From contig JAMWFC010000108.1 in the NCBI GenBank assembly GCA_027475525.1, positions 187,811 to 251,810 of the forward strand: DNA of 64,000 nt, in the 5' to 3' direction. The notes under the pieces are model-generated. The model worked only from the letters and a program-made list of their open reading frames with translations. It searched no databases and had not been told where the DNA came from. This document shows positions 32,495-45,300 of the stretch, one piece after another; position 1 is the stretch's first letter; each line of letters opens with the position of its first letter. The position numbers were made by a program, and so were the translations under genes. The stretch comes from Macrolepiota albuminosa. Taxonomy: Eukaryota; Basidiomycota; Agaricomycetes; Agaricales; Agaricaceae.

Positions 32495-35400
32495 CTATAA
32501 GGCAGGTGAATGATGTTCTACATGGTATTGCTCGCTGATCAGCGCTCCAACACCCATTGTCAGGCGCGACCTCAAACCTTCCCATGTTTGTTCACATGCT
32601 GTATGCAGCCTCGACCAAATCACCACCTGACTATGGGCATAAGCTCGCAACCCTGCCATAGTATGTTCATCAACATGGAGATAAGAGTTTGTAGCACGTC
32701 TGGTCCATACATTCTCCTGATGTGAGAAGAATGCAAGAACCCTCCGCATTTCCTCTTCAAGAAGGAGACACTTCTCCTGCTATCGATGCACACAAGCCCT
32801 CACCTTACACCATTCCACATGAAGTGCTAGAGACAAGGATGTGAGCAACCGCTGCAAGGAATATATATGTACACACCTTCCTGTTTGCCTTTCCCCTCCA
32901 TTGCATCACCATCTGAGAGTTTTCAAATCCAGCTAGCACTCCAACGTCCCCCTGAGCATGTGTCCTCAGACGCTGTAATTCCAGTTATATCCACATCTCT
33001 GAGTTCTCGAAGGACCCCTTGCCAACCTGTCTTCTTCAGTGCTGAGCCAAGAGTCACAAGAGCTGCACGTATCTCTTTATATTTCTCCATGGCATGAGTA
33101 ATATGGTCATTGACTGTTTTGAGTAGAGAAAGGCTGTGGGTATGCATCCGTTGACCCTGTACAAGAGTATCTTTGGACTTGTACATCTGCAAATGAAGCA
33201 AAATTGTGCAGCAAATTTCATAGAGAGTTTTGTGAGCTTGGGCATAACACAACTGCCACTCAATATCGAGCAATTTTGGGTCACAGTAAGCCTTTCCCAC
33301 TACTGCTGATGGGAGATAAAGCTTGACATCAGTTGGAACATGTTCTGAACCACTGAGCTGGTCATCTCGAAGGCGAAGGGTTGCAGCCAGGGGCATATAC
33401 AAGATCTGAATGCCTATTCAAGCCTCAATCTTCCGATACAATTGATTACTTTGTTCAACTACTTTGGTACGTTGAAGACTAGTTGCATGTGGACCCAAAG
33501 CTTTGGTCCCAATTTGAAGAAGATGTCTTAGAATGACCTGTCAGGTTTGAACAAATCTATAACATGTTGCTGATGTACTGATGATCCTTTAGCTCTAAAC
33601 CTTGAGCAATCAAATGCCCAGGTGGTACGTCATCATGAATGGCTCCATGAATGTCTGAGGTCAGATCCTCTCAAAGGTGTGCTTCATCCTCTAGAGCAAG
33701 TTCCAAACAAACTGTGTCGTCCGTGACCTGTGTGGAAAGGAGTTACAATAATCAAATAAAGAAAGGACCATCAAACTTACTTTTTGTAGTCTCTGCAAAG
33801 GAGTTCATAGTATGGAAAGAGTCCTTTTTCCAGGCATGTACCATGCATGTCCATGTCATCACATCCTCTTCTGGAAGGGCAGTGTCAAACTCTTGAAAGG
33901 CAATGACATGTTCTTCACATTGGAAGATGGCCTCACAGGCCTTACGAAGGAATGTAGAAGCTGACCGTAATCAATTTATAAATCATTGAGCAGAAACAAC
34001 ATACATATACAGAGTCATAATTTTATGCCAATTGTAATCCCCAAAATGGTCATCAAGAGTGTCGTGCCGTGACCCGGGACCCATTTCCTTTGTACTGTTT
34101 GCTACAGCATTGACTGCTGCCCAGCCACGTTCAGGAGCTTCACTATCTGTTCGGCCAACATCTGGAGAGAAATTGAAAGAATAATCAATCTACTTGACAT
34201 TGCGCAATATGTGCATTGAGATGAAATTTTGGAATAAAGAACCTTTCAAGACAGTATGAGAATGGCACAAATAATTCAAGCTAGGAACTCAAACCTCAAT
34301 TAGCATCCAACATAAGGGTCTGGTAAACCAAATTGATTTCCATAGATGTCACAGTGAGCCCGGAGATTACAACTCCACTGACAAGCAATATCGTATGATA
34401 CAACTACTAATTTTGGTGCATTTTGAGCCATGCTTGACCAGAAAATGAAATCCATGTTCACATATCTGCAATCTGATTAATATAAAGCACATGTGGTGGA
34501 GAGAGAGAACATACCGCTCTCCCTTTTGAAGATCACCTATAGATAATGGTCTCTTCATATCATGACAAGCACACTCAGTCTTCCCAACACCACTCGCATC
34601 AACACCCTTCCCACCACAATTGCTCGCTGACTTGATAGCATCATGATTGTGGCATGTGCTAATATCATTCGCAATGCATGGAAGACATTTGCAAAGATAA
34701 TTCTTATAGTTTATGTCCTCAACAAAATATGTGTAACCATGATTAAGGCCAGGGTCTTTCTCATAGCTGGAATTGGTGAGCCGTTTGAGGCGGAAGTTTG
34801 CATCAATCCCAACAAATAATGCATAGAGCCATCTGAAGTTTTGTCAGCCATCTATTAATTTCAGCCAAAAGCCATGTATGCACTTCTTGTGAGGTGGAGC
34901 AGATGCCCAATCAGAAGAAAGATTGATGCCTGGAAGTGGGCATGCTGGACATAGGACAGCACATTCTCTAGGAGAAGTCCTCTTGACTCCTTGTGGATCA
35001 TGACCTCGACCACCACGTTTAAGCAATCTGAGGTGGCGCTATTCCCATACCATTGTCAAAAAAGATACATAACGATCCTGTTAAATGGGTATAAGCTTCA
35101 ATGAGCATCACAATCAAAGAGAATGCAAACCAGAAATTCAACTATTCCAGTATTATCAGACAAACAAACCAATGTTTGGTAATATTCAAAGGCTGAAACT
35201 TTTGACATAAAGCTCAGTAATTGGAAGTAGTGCAGGAGCTCCAATGTAGCTGCTGTCCGAGGAAATGTTGTTGTTGCAGGGAATAGGCAGGAGCAAAGCA
35301 GCTGGATGTTCTGTTGTTCTACTTGGGCACAATCACAGAACAATATATCAACAAGATGAATCCCATTAGTGTGAAGTATGACAAAGTCTTTGACGCATAT

Positions 35401-36190
35401 ATAGTTTAAGCATGTATCTCCATTTGGATGACCAAGTTGTAGAGACAGCCCGACTTGCTCAAGACTGGTGGCTGTAAAGACTACTCCATTCCAAGACTGT
35501 GAGAAGACATGTTACAATTGGATCTCTTGCAAGATCACGATGAAATCAATACTCACCTCAATGCGATGAAATGGGGTCCTGTAGTGGTTTCTGACAACAC
35601 ATAGCTGGCACCAAAAGTGACGATCTGTGCAATCTAAGCAGCGATAGAGTGGGTCACTATTGATTATGCTGCTGTGATCTGTGGAGCAGCTGGTGCAGCA
35701 GAGAGGGATTTCTCTGGGACCTTCAAGCCGAAGCAACTCAGAAAGGTACAAGTCAATGTCGTTTTCCCAGAAGTGCAATGGATTGTCCTGAGCTGAGATA
35801 AGAGAAGTACTATAGACATAATATAAGAAGAAACATGCCATTGCAAGGGTCCTTCTGTGCTTGGCTGGTTCATCAACAACATCAATGTCGTCTGAATCCA
35901 TCCAGTTGTATGAGATAGCATTGTAAACTTCATTTTGATAATCGACCAAATTTACTTCAGAAAGTCCTGTTATAGGCACAGAAACATCGATGACAGGGTG
36001 ATGGCTAGGTTTGATGGGAATATATTGCTAGGTCATTGACAGACCAGTTCCTTCACTGTTTGGTTCATAAGATGTGTAAGGCAGTGGCAGAGTGGTGGTC
36101 TCTGATGATGGAAGAAATGAATCCTGTGTGACAGTATCATAGTCAACTTGGCACCGTTTTCTAGGTGGTGCTATAATGAGCAAGCTCAAA
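32495..36190 (-). pseudogene. KDZ-family transposase with CxC2-like cysteine cluster (decayed)
   Basis: Minus-strand fragments in the order known for Kyakuja-Dileera-Zisupton transposases of mushrooms. Basic N-terminus PPRKRC (about 36160). Cysteine cluster CxxC...CxxC in YRCLDCTDRHFWCQLC (about 35600-35650) followed by FHRIEV. WNG...LGLSLQLGHP-type segment (35400-35500). TNGIHLVDILFCDC and FPATTTFPRTAATLELL (35150-35390). DANFRLKR and DPGLNHGYTYFVE (34720-34830). RPLSIGDLQKGERY (34510-34560). GRTDSEAPERGWA and SRHDTLDDHFGDYNW (34030-34160). C-terminal LEEEMRRVLAFF (about 32730). Introns and several stops separate them, so it is probably dead. It would have mobilised a large DNA transposon; no terminal repeats were found. 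Confidence 0.82.
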
Positions 36191-36599
36191 CCAGCCAATA
36201 GAATTCACATACTATATATTCTTATAACTAATGTATCAAGACAGGAGTCCAGTGCTGGAGATACTGCACATATTATTGAGAGGCAGATGAAAAGCCTAAG
36301 GCAACAGCATGCGACAAACTAGTTTAAGTATCACAAAGGAAAGAAACATGATAGACTTACCAGAAAATCAGAAAAAGCATAGAGCAGGTCTTTAGAGGCC
36401 TACACAGAACAGCTCAGGAGGTGCAAGAAGTAGGTAAATCATGATAGATTGAACTGTTACTGTAGCTTATGGCTCGGAATGAGTGAAGTTTCAGAGTTTG
36501 TTGAATTTTGAAGTCGCCATCATATGACACACATTGCTCATACACTTCGGGTTGACAATTAACAGATATTGATAGATACTAGTAGATACTAATACTAAT

Positions 36600-37236
36600 G
36601 CTGAGGAAACACACCCAATGAATTCTGCTCAATTCGAAGAGAAACAGCAAGGTCAGTAAACTCCCCTGTCCTCTGATAAAAAATCATGTTCTCCAAATCA
36701 TCAACAAGCGCTTGAAAACGCTCCTTTTCAGTCATGAAAAGGATACGGCGTTCCATTGGAGTGATTACAGTGTTATATTGTGGATGGTGTAATTTGACAT
36801 TAGGAGCACCAGGTCAAGCTTTCTTGATGAAGTAGGCATGCTGATAAAAGGATTTAGATTTGTAAAGAAAATTATGTCTATATACTCACACGGTACTTGC
36901 AATCATGCTCCTGACCAAAAATGAAACCAGCTCAGATCAGCTGTTTCAGAGATTAAGTTTGATATTGTGGGGGTAAAGGTATATGCGACTCATCTGACGA
37001 TGGATTGTGTGCTCCCAATGTTGCCAATCAATTACAGGAGAGAATTGATCATTCCAAATGTGTTGAAAGAGTTGAAGAAATTCAGAAGTTCTGCCTTCTT
37101 GTGAGGCTCGCATATAGACTGGAGCCATTTTTTTCAACAGTTTGCCTTGAATATGGTCAGCACACCATTCGTTATCAAAGAAATGACTAAGAGAAAGATC
37201 CTTTCTATGATGGGGCATTTCTATTTCGGATCTCAT
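36600..37236 (-). pseudogene. Fragment of an unidentified spliced gene
   Basis: A minus-strand frame (complement 36946-37236) has coding-like composition (Trp/His-rich, e.g. IDWQHWEHTIHRQM). It appears to continue through two small introns (TTGGTCAG acceptor near 36913; GTGAGT donor near 36893; TTATCAG acceptor near 36843) into a segment with ITPMERRILFMTEKERF and a TGA near 36815. I do not recognise the family. Position next to the KDZ relic suggests a transposon-associated gene. Confidence 0.35.
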
Positions 37237-37239
37237 GTT

Positions 37240-38060
37240 TAGTTGCTGGCAGATCAGGCAAACTGAAACTTACCGAGTTGGGGTCAGTGATTTTAAAATA
37301 GAAAAAAAAACTGAGCTGCTGGCATTTCCTTGGTATGGTGCCTAGTATAACACAGACAAACAATCCAGAATGAGCTGAGTAGCCTGAACTGCATAGCTCC
37401 AATTATACTTATGAGTAGAGTTATCTGCTTTTTTGAGCTGTTTAGAGACATATATTAGAGTACCTCTAGCTTCCACAACAAGAATTTTAGCTTTATGTAG
37501 ACATACAATACTCCAGAGGAGCAAAGACTAGCTCAGAATGCTCGAAGCATGCAGAGCTACTATAAGTATGTTTATTTTGCATGGTTTAGAATGGTTTTAA
37601 TAGATCTGGTCAAGACATAGGGATTCAATTCGTGCTCAGAGAAATAAAGTGTATTACAAACAACAACAGTACGTTATTCTCTGTTCAGAACATTCTCTTC
37701 CATGACTAAACTATTTCTCACAACTATACAGAGCTAGAGCTTTAGCTAATGCATCGACAACTGAGCCTACAAATATAAAATCAACCAAGCCCCTGACTGA
37801 ATGGTAAGTCACCACAATTTCACATCTGTCTTACCTGATTTGGGACCTCTAGCAAGAAGAAGGAACAACCCCTAAAGTTCTGGGTTTGGAAGCTACAAAA
37901 CCTCAGTAATACAGTTGACAAAATCATTGGAGAAAGTAGTTGTGTCTACTTCAAATCATTATTCAACACTTATATGTCAACTGCCCCCCTAACTGATGCA
38001 TCCAACACCATCTTTGAGGATGCTGTAATTAGGTTTTAAGAACTTTTGACAAAAGCGTAT
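37240..38060. other. AT-rich, no gene seen
   Basis: Low-complexity AT-rich DNA with short random open frames only. Confidence 0.4.
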
Positions 38061-38062
38061 CA

Positions 38063-39357
38063 ATGTCAGGGTACTTCTTAAGACTATGCATTGTCAGTAA
38101 GTTTCTTAAAATGACACAGCTTAAAACTCATGTCTGGTTTGTTAGGGCAATTGCTGGTCTTTCAGATGCAATGGAACAAATTAATCACACTTTGCAAGAA
38201 CAGACAGGATGGGTATGGACTATTTTGGGTGGTGGACCTGATCCAGCATATTCAGATGGACGTGTCTGAACAGTATCATATGTTTGGAATATTGCCTTTC
38301 TTAGTATCTTACTCAAGAATTCCCACAGTTTCAACTTTGCAAAAAACTCACTCAATCACTCATTTAAAACATTTCACAATGATTATGAAAGTCATGTCTT
38401 GAAACCATTCTTATCATTTGCTTCTTCATGCTTTTGTAAGTTACTCTGATTAATTGGACTAGCTCTTTATTGATTCTTTGAACAGCTCCTGAGGTCTGTC
38501 TAGCTCGTGCTCGTAAATCTGAGAAGATGCCAACTGCAGAAAACACTGCAACCAATGATGTGTCAACTTATGGGAAGAGGGTCCAAGAGTTGAAAAATGG
38601 GCATATTCCTGACTATGCAATGTCAGACTCAGATGACAAGGATGGAGAATGTTCAGTGGAATTTGATACGAATGTTATTGACCCACAGTTGTTGCCAACC
38701 ATCTCAGTACCGCCAACCTCTGCTCCCATGCTTGTAGTTGGCACTGCTGATGCTGTGTCTAGCTTTGAGCTACCAGCTTTGCCTTTTCAATGGCCTCAGC
38801 CCAATGCAGAAGAAACTCATGTTCCTCAGGCTTCGCAGCTGCCTCAATCCACACCTAATGTGGATCTCATCCCTCAAACTTCACAGCTGTCTCAGTCTGT
38901 ACCAGTTGCCTTCATGCCTGAGGCAGATTCTGCATTGTCGCCACCAATTGACTCTTCAGCTAACAATGCATTCATCTTCCCACTGAGGCTCTATAAAAAT
39001 TCCTCAGCTGATCCAGATTCTATGGCCTCACATTTGTATTCGATGTCTCCTGAGGAAGATGGTGAGGGATGGAGTGAGCTTCTGTTGGGATTAAAAAAGT
39101 GACTGATTGCACCTGTGCCTACAGCCCCAGCCCCACAATTCAAGAAGAGGAGGCTTCCAGTGCAAAGTCAACTCTGAAGCCTTAGAAAGCATGGATGGAC
39201 AAACCACCTGTCTTGGGGAAGCGTGTCTGTAAACCAGTGGGGTCAAAGGAGGTAGTCCCACTCACCGTAGATGCTAATGGAAAGCCACTGAACACAAGCG
39301 AGAATAACAAGCCCACTCCTCACAAAAAGGGAAAGAGGAAGGAGAATACCCAGTAGG
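38063..39357 (+). pseudogene. Hypothetical spliced gene, probably broken
   Basis: Three coding-like parts: about 38140-38270 (helix DAMEQINHTLQEQTGW then WTILGGGPDP), 38527-39102 (191 codons, acidic then Pro/Ser/Gln-rich, with repeated PQASQLPQS and PQTSQLSQS), and about 39165-39357 in another frame (Lys-rich, ending KKGKRKENTQ). Introns are likely but cannot all be fixed, and at least one stop (39180) interrupts. The W-T-x-L-x-GGPDP block is reminiscent of uncharacterised agaricomycete proteins that are common near transposons, from memory only; function unknown. Confidence 0.4.
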
Positions 39358-39986
39358 TTTTCATACAAGCTATAAGTGAGTTTGCTTATTTTTCTCAGCC
39401 AGCGACAGAAGTAGGCCTTGATAGGTGTTCATTTATCATTTGGCAACCAATCTCATCCAATACATAGAGGTCTTGTTTCGTAAATATAACAATGATTCTG
39501 AAATATTCCAACTGTATCACAAGATTGCTAAAACTTTGCAAACATGTCTAATACAAAGGCCAGTAAGACTTGTATTGGATACTTTACATAGAAGGAAGGG
39601 ACAGAGAATGAATGAATGAGATTGGCTTATACCGCTGGCAAGCCACAATACAGGGCTAAGAGGTGAGGGTAAAGTAGCTACAGTACTCTACGCCGATTTT
39701 ATGTGATAGTAGCTATAATGGTGATGTACTGTCGTTGTAAAGACTGGTATTGGAACTTTCCTCACAGAGTTCATGTGACATTTCCAATAGGCTGGGGTGC
39801 ATCACAAAATGAATTGGTGAGAATTGGGGTGTTGAGGTTTTTCTCAGGTTTTATGTGGTGCTGAATCAGTAAATCGGGGCCTGCATCTGACCTCATCTTC
39901 ATGTACGCGGGTTGTCTTGACCTCCCATAGTGTGCAACTCCTAGCCTTGTCAACCTGGGTGTTCTGTTTTGTCTGTCGTTCTCCTT

Positions 39987-40400
39987 TTACTCCTCCCTCT
40001 CTCGACTCTCTTCCTCCCCTGTCTCCCCTTCCACTAGTCCATAGTCCTTGCTCGCATTTCTTTCCATCCTCTCCCACCATCTTTCTTCGTCTTCGTCATT
40101 TTCTTTGTCATTTTCTTCAGGTCTCAGTCGTTGTTTGCGTTTTGTGCCCGTCTTGGAGAAGGCTCCCAGCTTCACTAAGAACTTCGCCATTGCTTCCAGC
40201 CCCTCCTTTGTGCCTAGTAGCTTTCCTAGTTCGAGTTGTTTGTCTACTTTCCTAAGTATGTGTCGGTATTCTTCATATCTTGGGCATGTCTTTATGATGT
40301 GTTTCCTCATTTGGTGTTATATACCGCAGCTAGACTGTCCTTTTGCTAGGTACAAATTTAGCATAATACTCACCAACAAACGTGTGTTTCATGCAGCATT
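39987..40400 (-). pseudogene. 3' end of a LINE-type (non-LTR) reverse transcriptase ORF
   Basis: The minus-strand frame begins HxxxTCPRYEEYR and continues LLGTKEGLEAMAKFLVKLGAF, then a Lys/Glu-rich tail. Basidiomycete non-LTR retrotransposon ORF2 proteins end in this manner after their RNase H-like region. 5' truncation is typical of LINE insertions. The upstream 60 codons are stop-ridden. Confidence 0.55.
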
Positions 40401-40409
40401 GTGTTAATC

Positions 40410-42340
40410 TGCTGAATACCTCCCTTGAGGTGTGGATGACGTGTTCCCTCAGTTTCTACCTCGGTGGCAGCCTGTTCATGACTGGAAGGGACGGAGATAG
40501 AACTGAAAGAGTACAAAGTTGGAAGAAGGACTTAGAACAAAAAGGACATATAAGACATATCCTAGATCTTTGTATCTATCTTTTATTCATGCAACATAAG
40601 TGGAGGGAGGCAGGGGTAGGCGGCATCAAAGTCAATAGAAAAAGATTAAACTGTTAGCAGCAATCACAAAATACAAGTTTTCACGCATGGTTAGGGTTCC
40701 CCAGGGCCTCTTAGCACCTCTCAGACTAACAAGGAAAATGACAAGTTGAGGATGTGGGGCAGAGAATGGTCAGACTATGCAACGTCATAGAAGTTGTCAA
40801 GCCCTAACATGAGAAACAATGCGTCAGGAAAAAAAGATATAAAACATTAGTAAAAGTAACAAAATAAAAGTTTGTACATGTACTATATTGGCAGGGAGGG
40901 CAGCGGACATGTTGTTTGTGAGGGTCAGTGGTGGAGTAGGTTAGGTTAAGGTCTTGATCACTTTTGACGAGGGCTCCATCAAAGCCCTTGTCAAAAGTGA
41001 TCATTTTCCCATGCTAACTAGTTTTTAAATTAAATAAATAAATATTTGAAATCAAGGTTGGAATCTGTCTAAATAGATATCAATAAATATGTCGGTGCAC
41101 CAGGAAGTCTCCATGCTCAGAACTCAGCCTCTCGCACCTCTCGTCTTCAAATATTGGAAACCAAAATCTTGCAGAGGACTACTCTCAGTCTATCATTTCC
41201 TTGCAGCCTGTTTTAACCTATGAGTCTTCACAAAGTTTGCCGCAGACATTGACATACCACCTGGTATACTCAATTGGTCGAATATATGGTATGTCATTTT
41301 ACTGTTTTATTCCTAGAAAAAAATTCCAGATAGGCAAGGATTACTAACCCACTATTGTTGTAGATTGTAGCACACCAGAATAAAAACAATTGAATGAAAC
41401 ATTCTGGAGCCGGTAGGTAAATATCATGGTTTGATATGTCATTTGCCAATGTCAAAAAGTGATTTTGAACTAATCTAATTGTACAAAAGGATAATAGTCC
41501 GCAGCAAGCATTGCAGTAGACAGGCGATCATGGTCTAGACCATTAGTGTAGATAAACAATGCTTTGTATTGTATTTGATCATGTATGTTATCTGTATCTT
41601 CCATATTCTATTTCTGGAAAATAAAATATTCCACAGTGAGTCAAAAATAGATTGGAGGGATTGGAAGTAAGTACAATGCATACCATCACTGTCATCAGTA
41701 TTCCACAAGGGACAAAACAGAAGAGATCTATTTATAAACAAGGGCGCAGATTTTAATAGTGATCCAGCTACAGTTGTGCATGGACCAGGATGCAGACATG
41801 GGCGGAGAACAGCAGGTGGGCAAGGGTGATGGCGCAAGGTATTTAGTTTTGTGTGGGACTGGTCACGAGGCTTGTAGCTTAAAGGCCCTAATACATTAGG
41901 CTAGCCTTGTACTGACAGGGATATAATATATCAAACTGACTGTACAGCCTGTCTATTGCTCACAATTAGGTGTCCACCACTCTGAAATCTCTATCTGCAT
42001 CTTGACTCTATGCACAGCATTTAGTGCATTGTCAACTGCCTCCTATGCATGTCACACTTATGTATCTGGTCTATACTGACATTTTCCATCAGCAGTTCTA
42101 GATAAAGGAGTCAGAGCATTAGGATCAAAAGCATGCCATGTGTTTTTGAGTTTGGTAAGTTTCTCATTAGACAAGAGTCAGTGTTTTACATGTTACAACA
42201 TTAGGTAAATAACACATACTTAACTGCATATAAATTCATAAGTTTTTGATAATATTCCATCTTAAGTGTTTCTTGCATTGGTTCCTTTGATAACAAAGAC
42301 AAGTAAGCATGCTCCTCCATAAGCTATTCATAGAAAACCT
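40410..42340. other. Repeat-derived DNA without supported gene; contains a strong hairpin
   Basis: AT-rich. A 49 bp hairpin lies at 40955-41003. The part from about 42000 may include degraded integrase-side sequence of the gypsy element to the right, but I could not place its motifs. Confidence 0.35.
40955..41003. repeat. Hairpin-forming inverted repeat
   Basis: TGATCACTTTTGAC (40955-40968) pairs perfectly with GTCAAAAGTGATCA (40990-41003). A G/T mismatch is followed by a second stem, AGGGCT/AGCCCT, and a short loop. Could be a MITE core or terminus, or a hairpin RNA. Confidence 0.75.
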
Positions 42341-45300
42341 CAGTTCTAATAATTTCTGATTCGACTATCTGGTTTGATTACTAATTTGTGAGTGCCAGTC
42401 CTATTTTGTCACCAAAGTCAGTTTTCAACTATAAAGAAAGTTGTTGCATATCAAATGAAGGTGGCGTATTCTGTATCTGTAAGGTCTGATGGTCAGCACA
42501 AATCCTGTAGCCACTTCCTAACCTGGTCAACTTGTTGGTCTTCTGACTTAGCTTTGGCACTACAAGATACCACTGAATATGGTAGATGGTGACTGTCTTC
42601 CCATAAGGGTCTGGATTCCTCAACTATCTTTAGATTGTTAGATGGCTTAGCGATGTTATAGATATGGGCCATGTAAAAAGTCGATGAAGCCTGATACAGC
42701 TTAGGTTGATATGGGATGATAAGGTGTAGCCAGGTCGAGACTGGTTGATCTTTGTGAAGTGCTGGAATAGGTAATTGAATGATATGTACAAAACCATGCA
42801 GCTAGTCGATCTAGTCATTAAATACATCATTGTTGCTTTCATCTAGCGCCTCACCTTCTGGCTGCCTTGATTATCTAGACAGTCCATCAGGTCCGTGAAA
42901 TGCACTTTTGACGTGAACTAGCTCAAAGTGAAACATTAGTATTGCTACTACCCAGCAATTCATACTGGCCAAAGGTTGAATGTCTGGATTCTAAAGCATT
43001 CCTTTGATGTAGTGTGCGTCGACTTTGACAATCAGATTTCTAAGCCCAATGAAATATATTTGTAGTGCCTGAAACAATCAAAACAAGCCATATAACTCTA
43101 GCTTGGGCTAACTGTAGTATGATTCTCTGTCATTAAGGGTTATCAATCTGAAGTGATTGTAGTGTCTGATTCTTCAATTTGTGCCATCATACTGACATAA
43201 AAAGAAGCTAATCACAATGTATAAGGTGTCAACGGCAAGTATAACAGGATCAGGAGTAGTGTAGTTGATAGGCACCAATGGCTTTGCTTCCTGTAGTGCC
43301 TTCACTAAATCTTTTTGAGCATTAATTTGATTGGGTCTGAATTTAAAGGAGACCCCAGAATGAGTTAAGCGATTAAGAGCATGCGCTGATGAGCCTGCAT
43401 TGTGGCTGGCTACAGATAACCCCAATACCCACACCTCACATTGGCTCACTATTACCACTAGAAGCGCCACACTCTAGCACTTCCAGCACTATTTTTCTCA
43501 TATTTTTACACTAATACTTGCAGCTACAGACTCCAATTACTCTCAGACCACTTTTTATAGCACTACTTATTCTTTGCACTACTATTGACACCTCACTGCA
43601 CCTTGCCACTTGCACTCCAAGGCTATATGTTTACACAGACACTTGGCATCAGTCAATCCAGAATAATGCTCTTAGCCAGTGGTAGTGCTCACAGGATAGA
43701 ATGATGAAGTATTTCTATGACAGCGTTATTATGGACCTTTTTACTATACAATTCAATTCACCACATTTACTTACATTTTTATCAGTTCACCACCCTTTAG
43801 TAGCGCTTAACCTCTTAGCGTCAGCTAACTTTCTTTACTATAAATACATACTTTTTATTAGTAGTAAAGGGGAATCAATTTGGCAGTAGAGATCGTATCC
43901 CAACATTTTGGTCATCATATGCAACAAACTACCTCTTATTGACCATGTCAAGCAAGGGGACTCTGCTCTAGTTTTCTATCGCTCTCTTTAGCACCTTACA
44001 ACTATGGCTTGGATTTTGTGCTTAGATCTGCTATGCAATCTCATCCTTTTATTATCACATTCTAGATGCTATAAATACATACTTTTTATTAGTAGTAAAG
44101 GGGAATCAATTTGGCAGTAGAGATCGTATCCCAACATTTTGGTCACCATATGCAACAAACTACCTCTTATTGACCATGTCAAGCAAGGGGACTCTGCTCT
44201 AGTTTTCTATCTCTCTCTTTAGCACCTTGCAACTATGGCTTGGATTTTGTGCTTAGATCTGCTATGCAATCTCATACTTTTATTATCACATTCTAGATGC
44301 TAACACTTAGCACCTCTTAGTGACCCTCTTCCACACCTCTTAGCGCCTTCCTTAGTGACTTTTCCACACCTCTTAGTGCCTTTCTTAGCAACTTTCCAAT
44401 GTTCTTAGCGCTCTTCCTTAGCAACTTTTAGTGCCCTGTAGCTATGTTTTGGAGCCTTACACAAGTGCCTCCAATCACCCACTTTCCTTGCCACCAACCT
44501 CTTGCCTACCATGTGTTCTCTGAGACCTGTCTGGAACTCTCTCACACACTTAGCATGCCCAAAGCTATATTGGCTAAGTAGCTGTACTAGTGATAGTCCA
44601 TGCAGCACCCAGCTCAATTTGGGCATCATCAGCACCCAATGTGAAAAATAGTGTATGAACATGCAAAGGACATCTACTGTGCCTAGAAATGCGCAAACTT
44701 CTGAGAGGTTATAACAGACCCCCCACTTCTCCAGAAGTGCTAATTGGCTCTTCTCAGGAATCCTGCCTTCTGGCATGCAGACATGCCCTAAAATTTTAAA
44801 TTGCAGCATGCAAAAAACCAGCTTGTGTCCTGAAAACATCCCACCACAATACTTCATGCACTGTAGTACTCAGTTGACCAGTTGGAAGAAGTTCCATAAC
44901 ACCATGCAGATATTGAGATTTTCTGGGTGCACTTTGGGCTTTCCATTTACAAGGCACCAATCTCTTGGGCCCTTAACACCTACGTCGTCAATGAAGCTAA
45001 GCACATGGTAAGGTATTTTGGGTTGTAGAATAAACGTAATGTCATTGTGGAATATGGGTACCAAATTTGTCCATCCCATGGGAAGTGTAACTAGTTGTAG
45101 TGCCCTGAATGGTGTTTGAAATGTTGTCAAGTCACGAGAGGAAGGGTGGATTAAGTGCTTGTTGTAGCTATTGTACAAATCCAGAGTAGCACTACATATT
45201 CATCCCACAAAAGAATTAGCAACATGATTGGGGAAGGGTGGTACCTCTAAATGACAAATTGTGACTTTGTTTAGCAGCTCCAAACTGTGAACTATACATA

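Noticed and set aside
39917..40407. Open frames of 112 and 119 codons on the plus strand
   Set aside because: They are antisense to the LINE tail, rich in Ser/Leu/Pro as expected of the complement of a Lys/Glu-rich coding stretch.
44300..44440. CRISPR-like array of short repeats
   Set aside because: Repeats of CTCTTAGNGCC are imperfect with irregular, non-unique spacers, and this is a eukaryotic genome; it is a decaying minisatellite.
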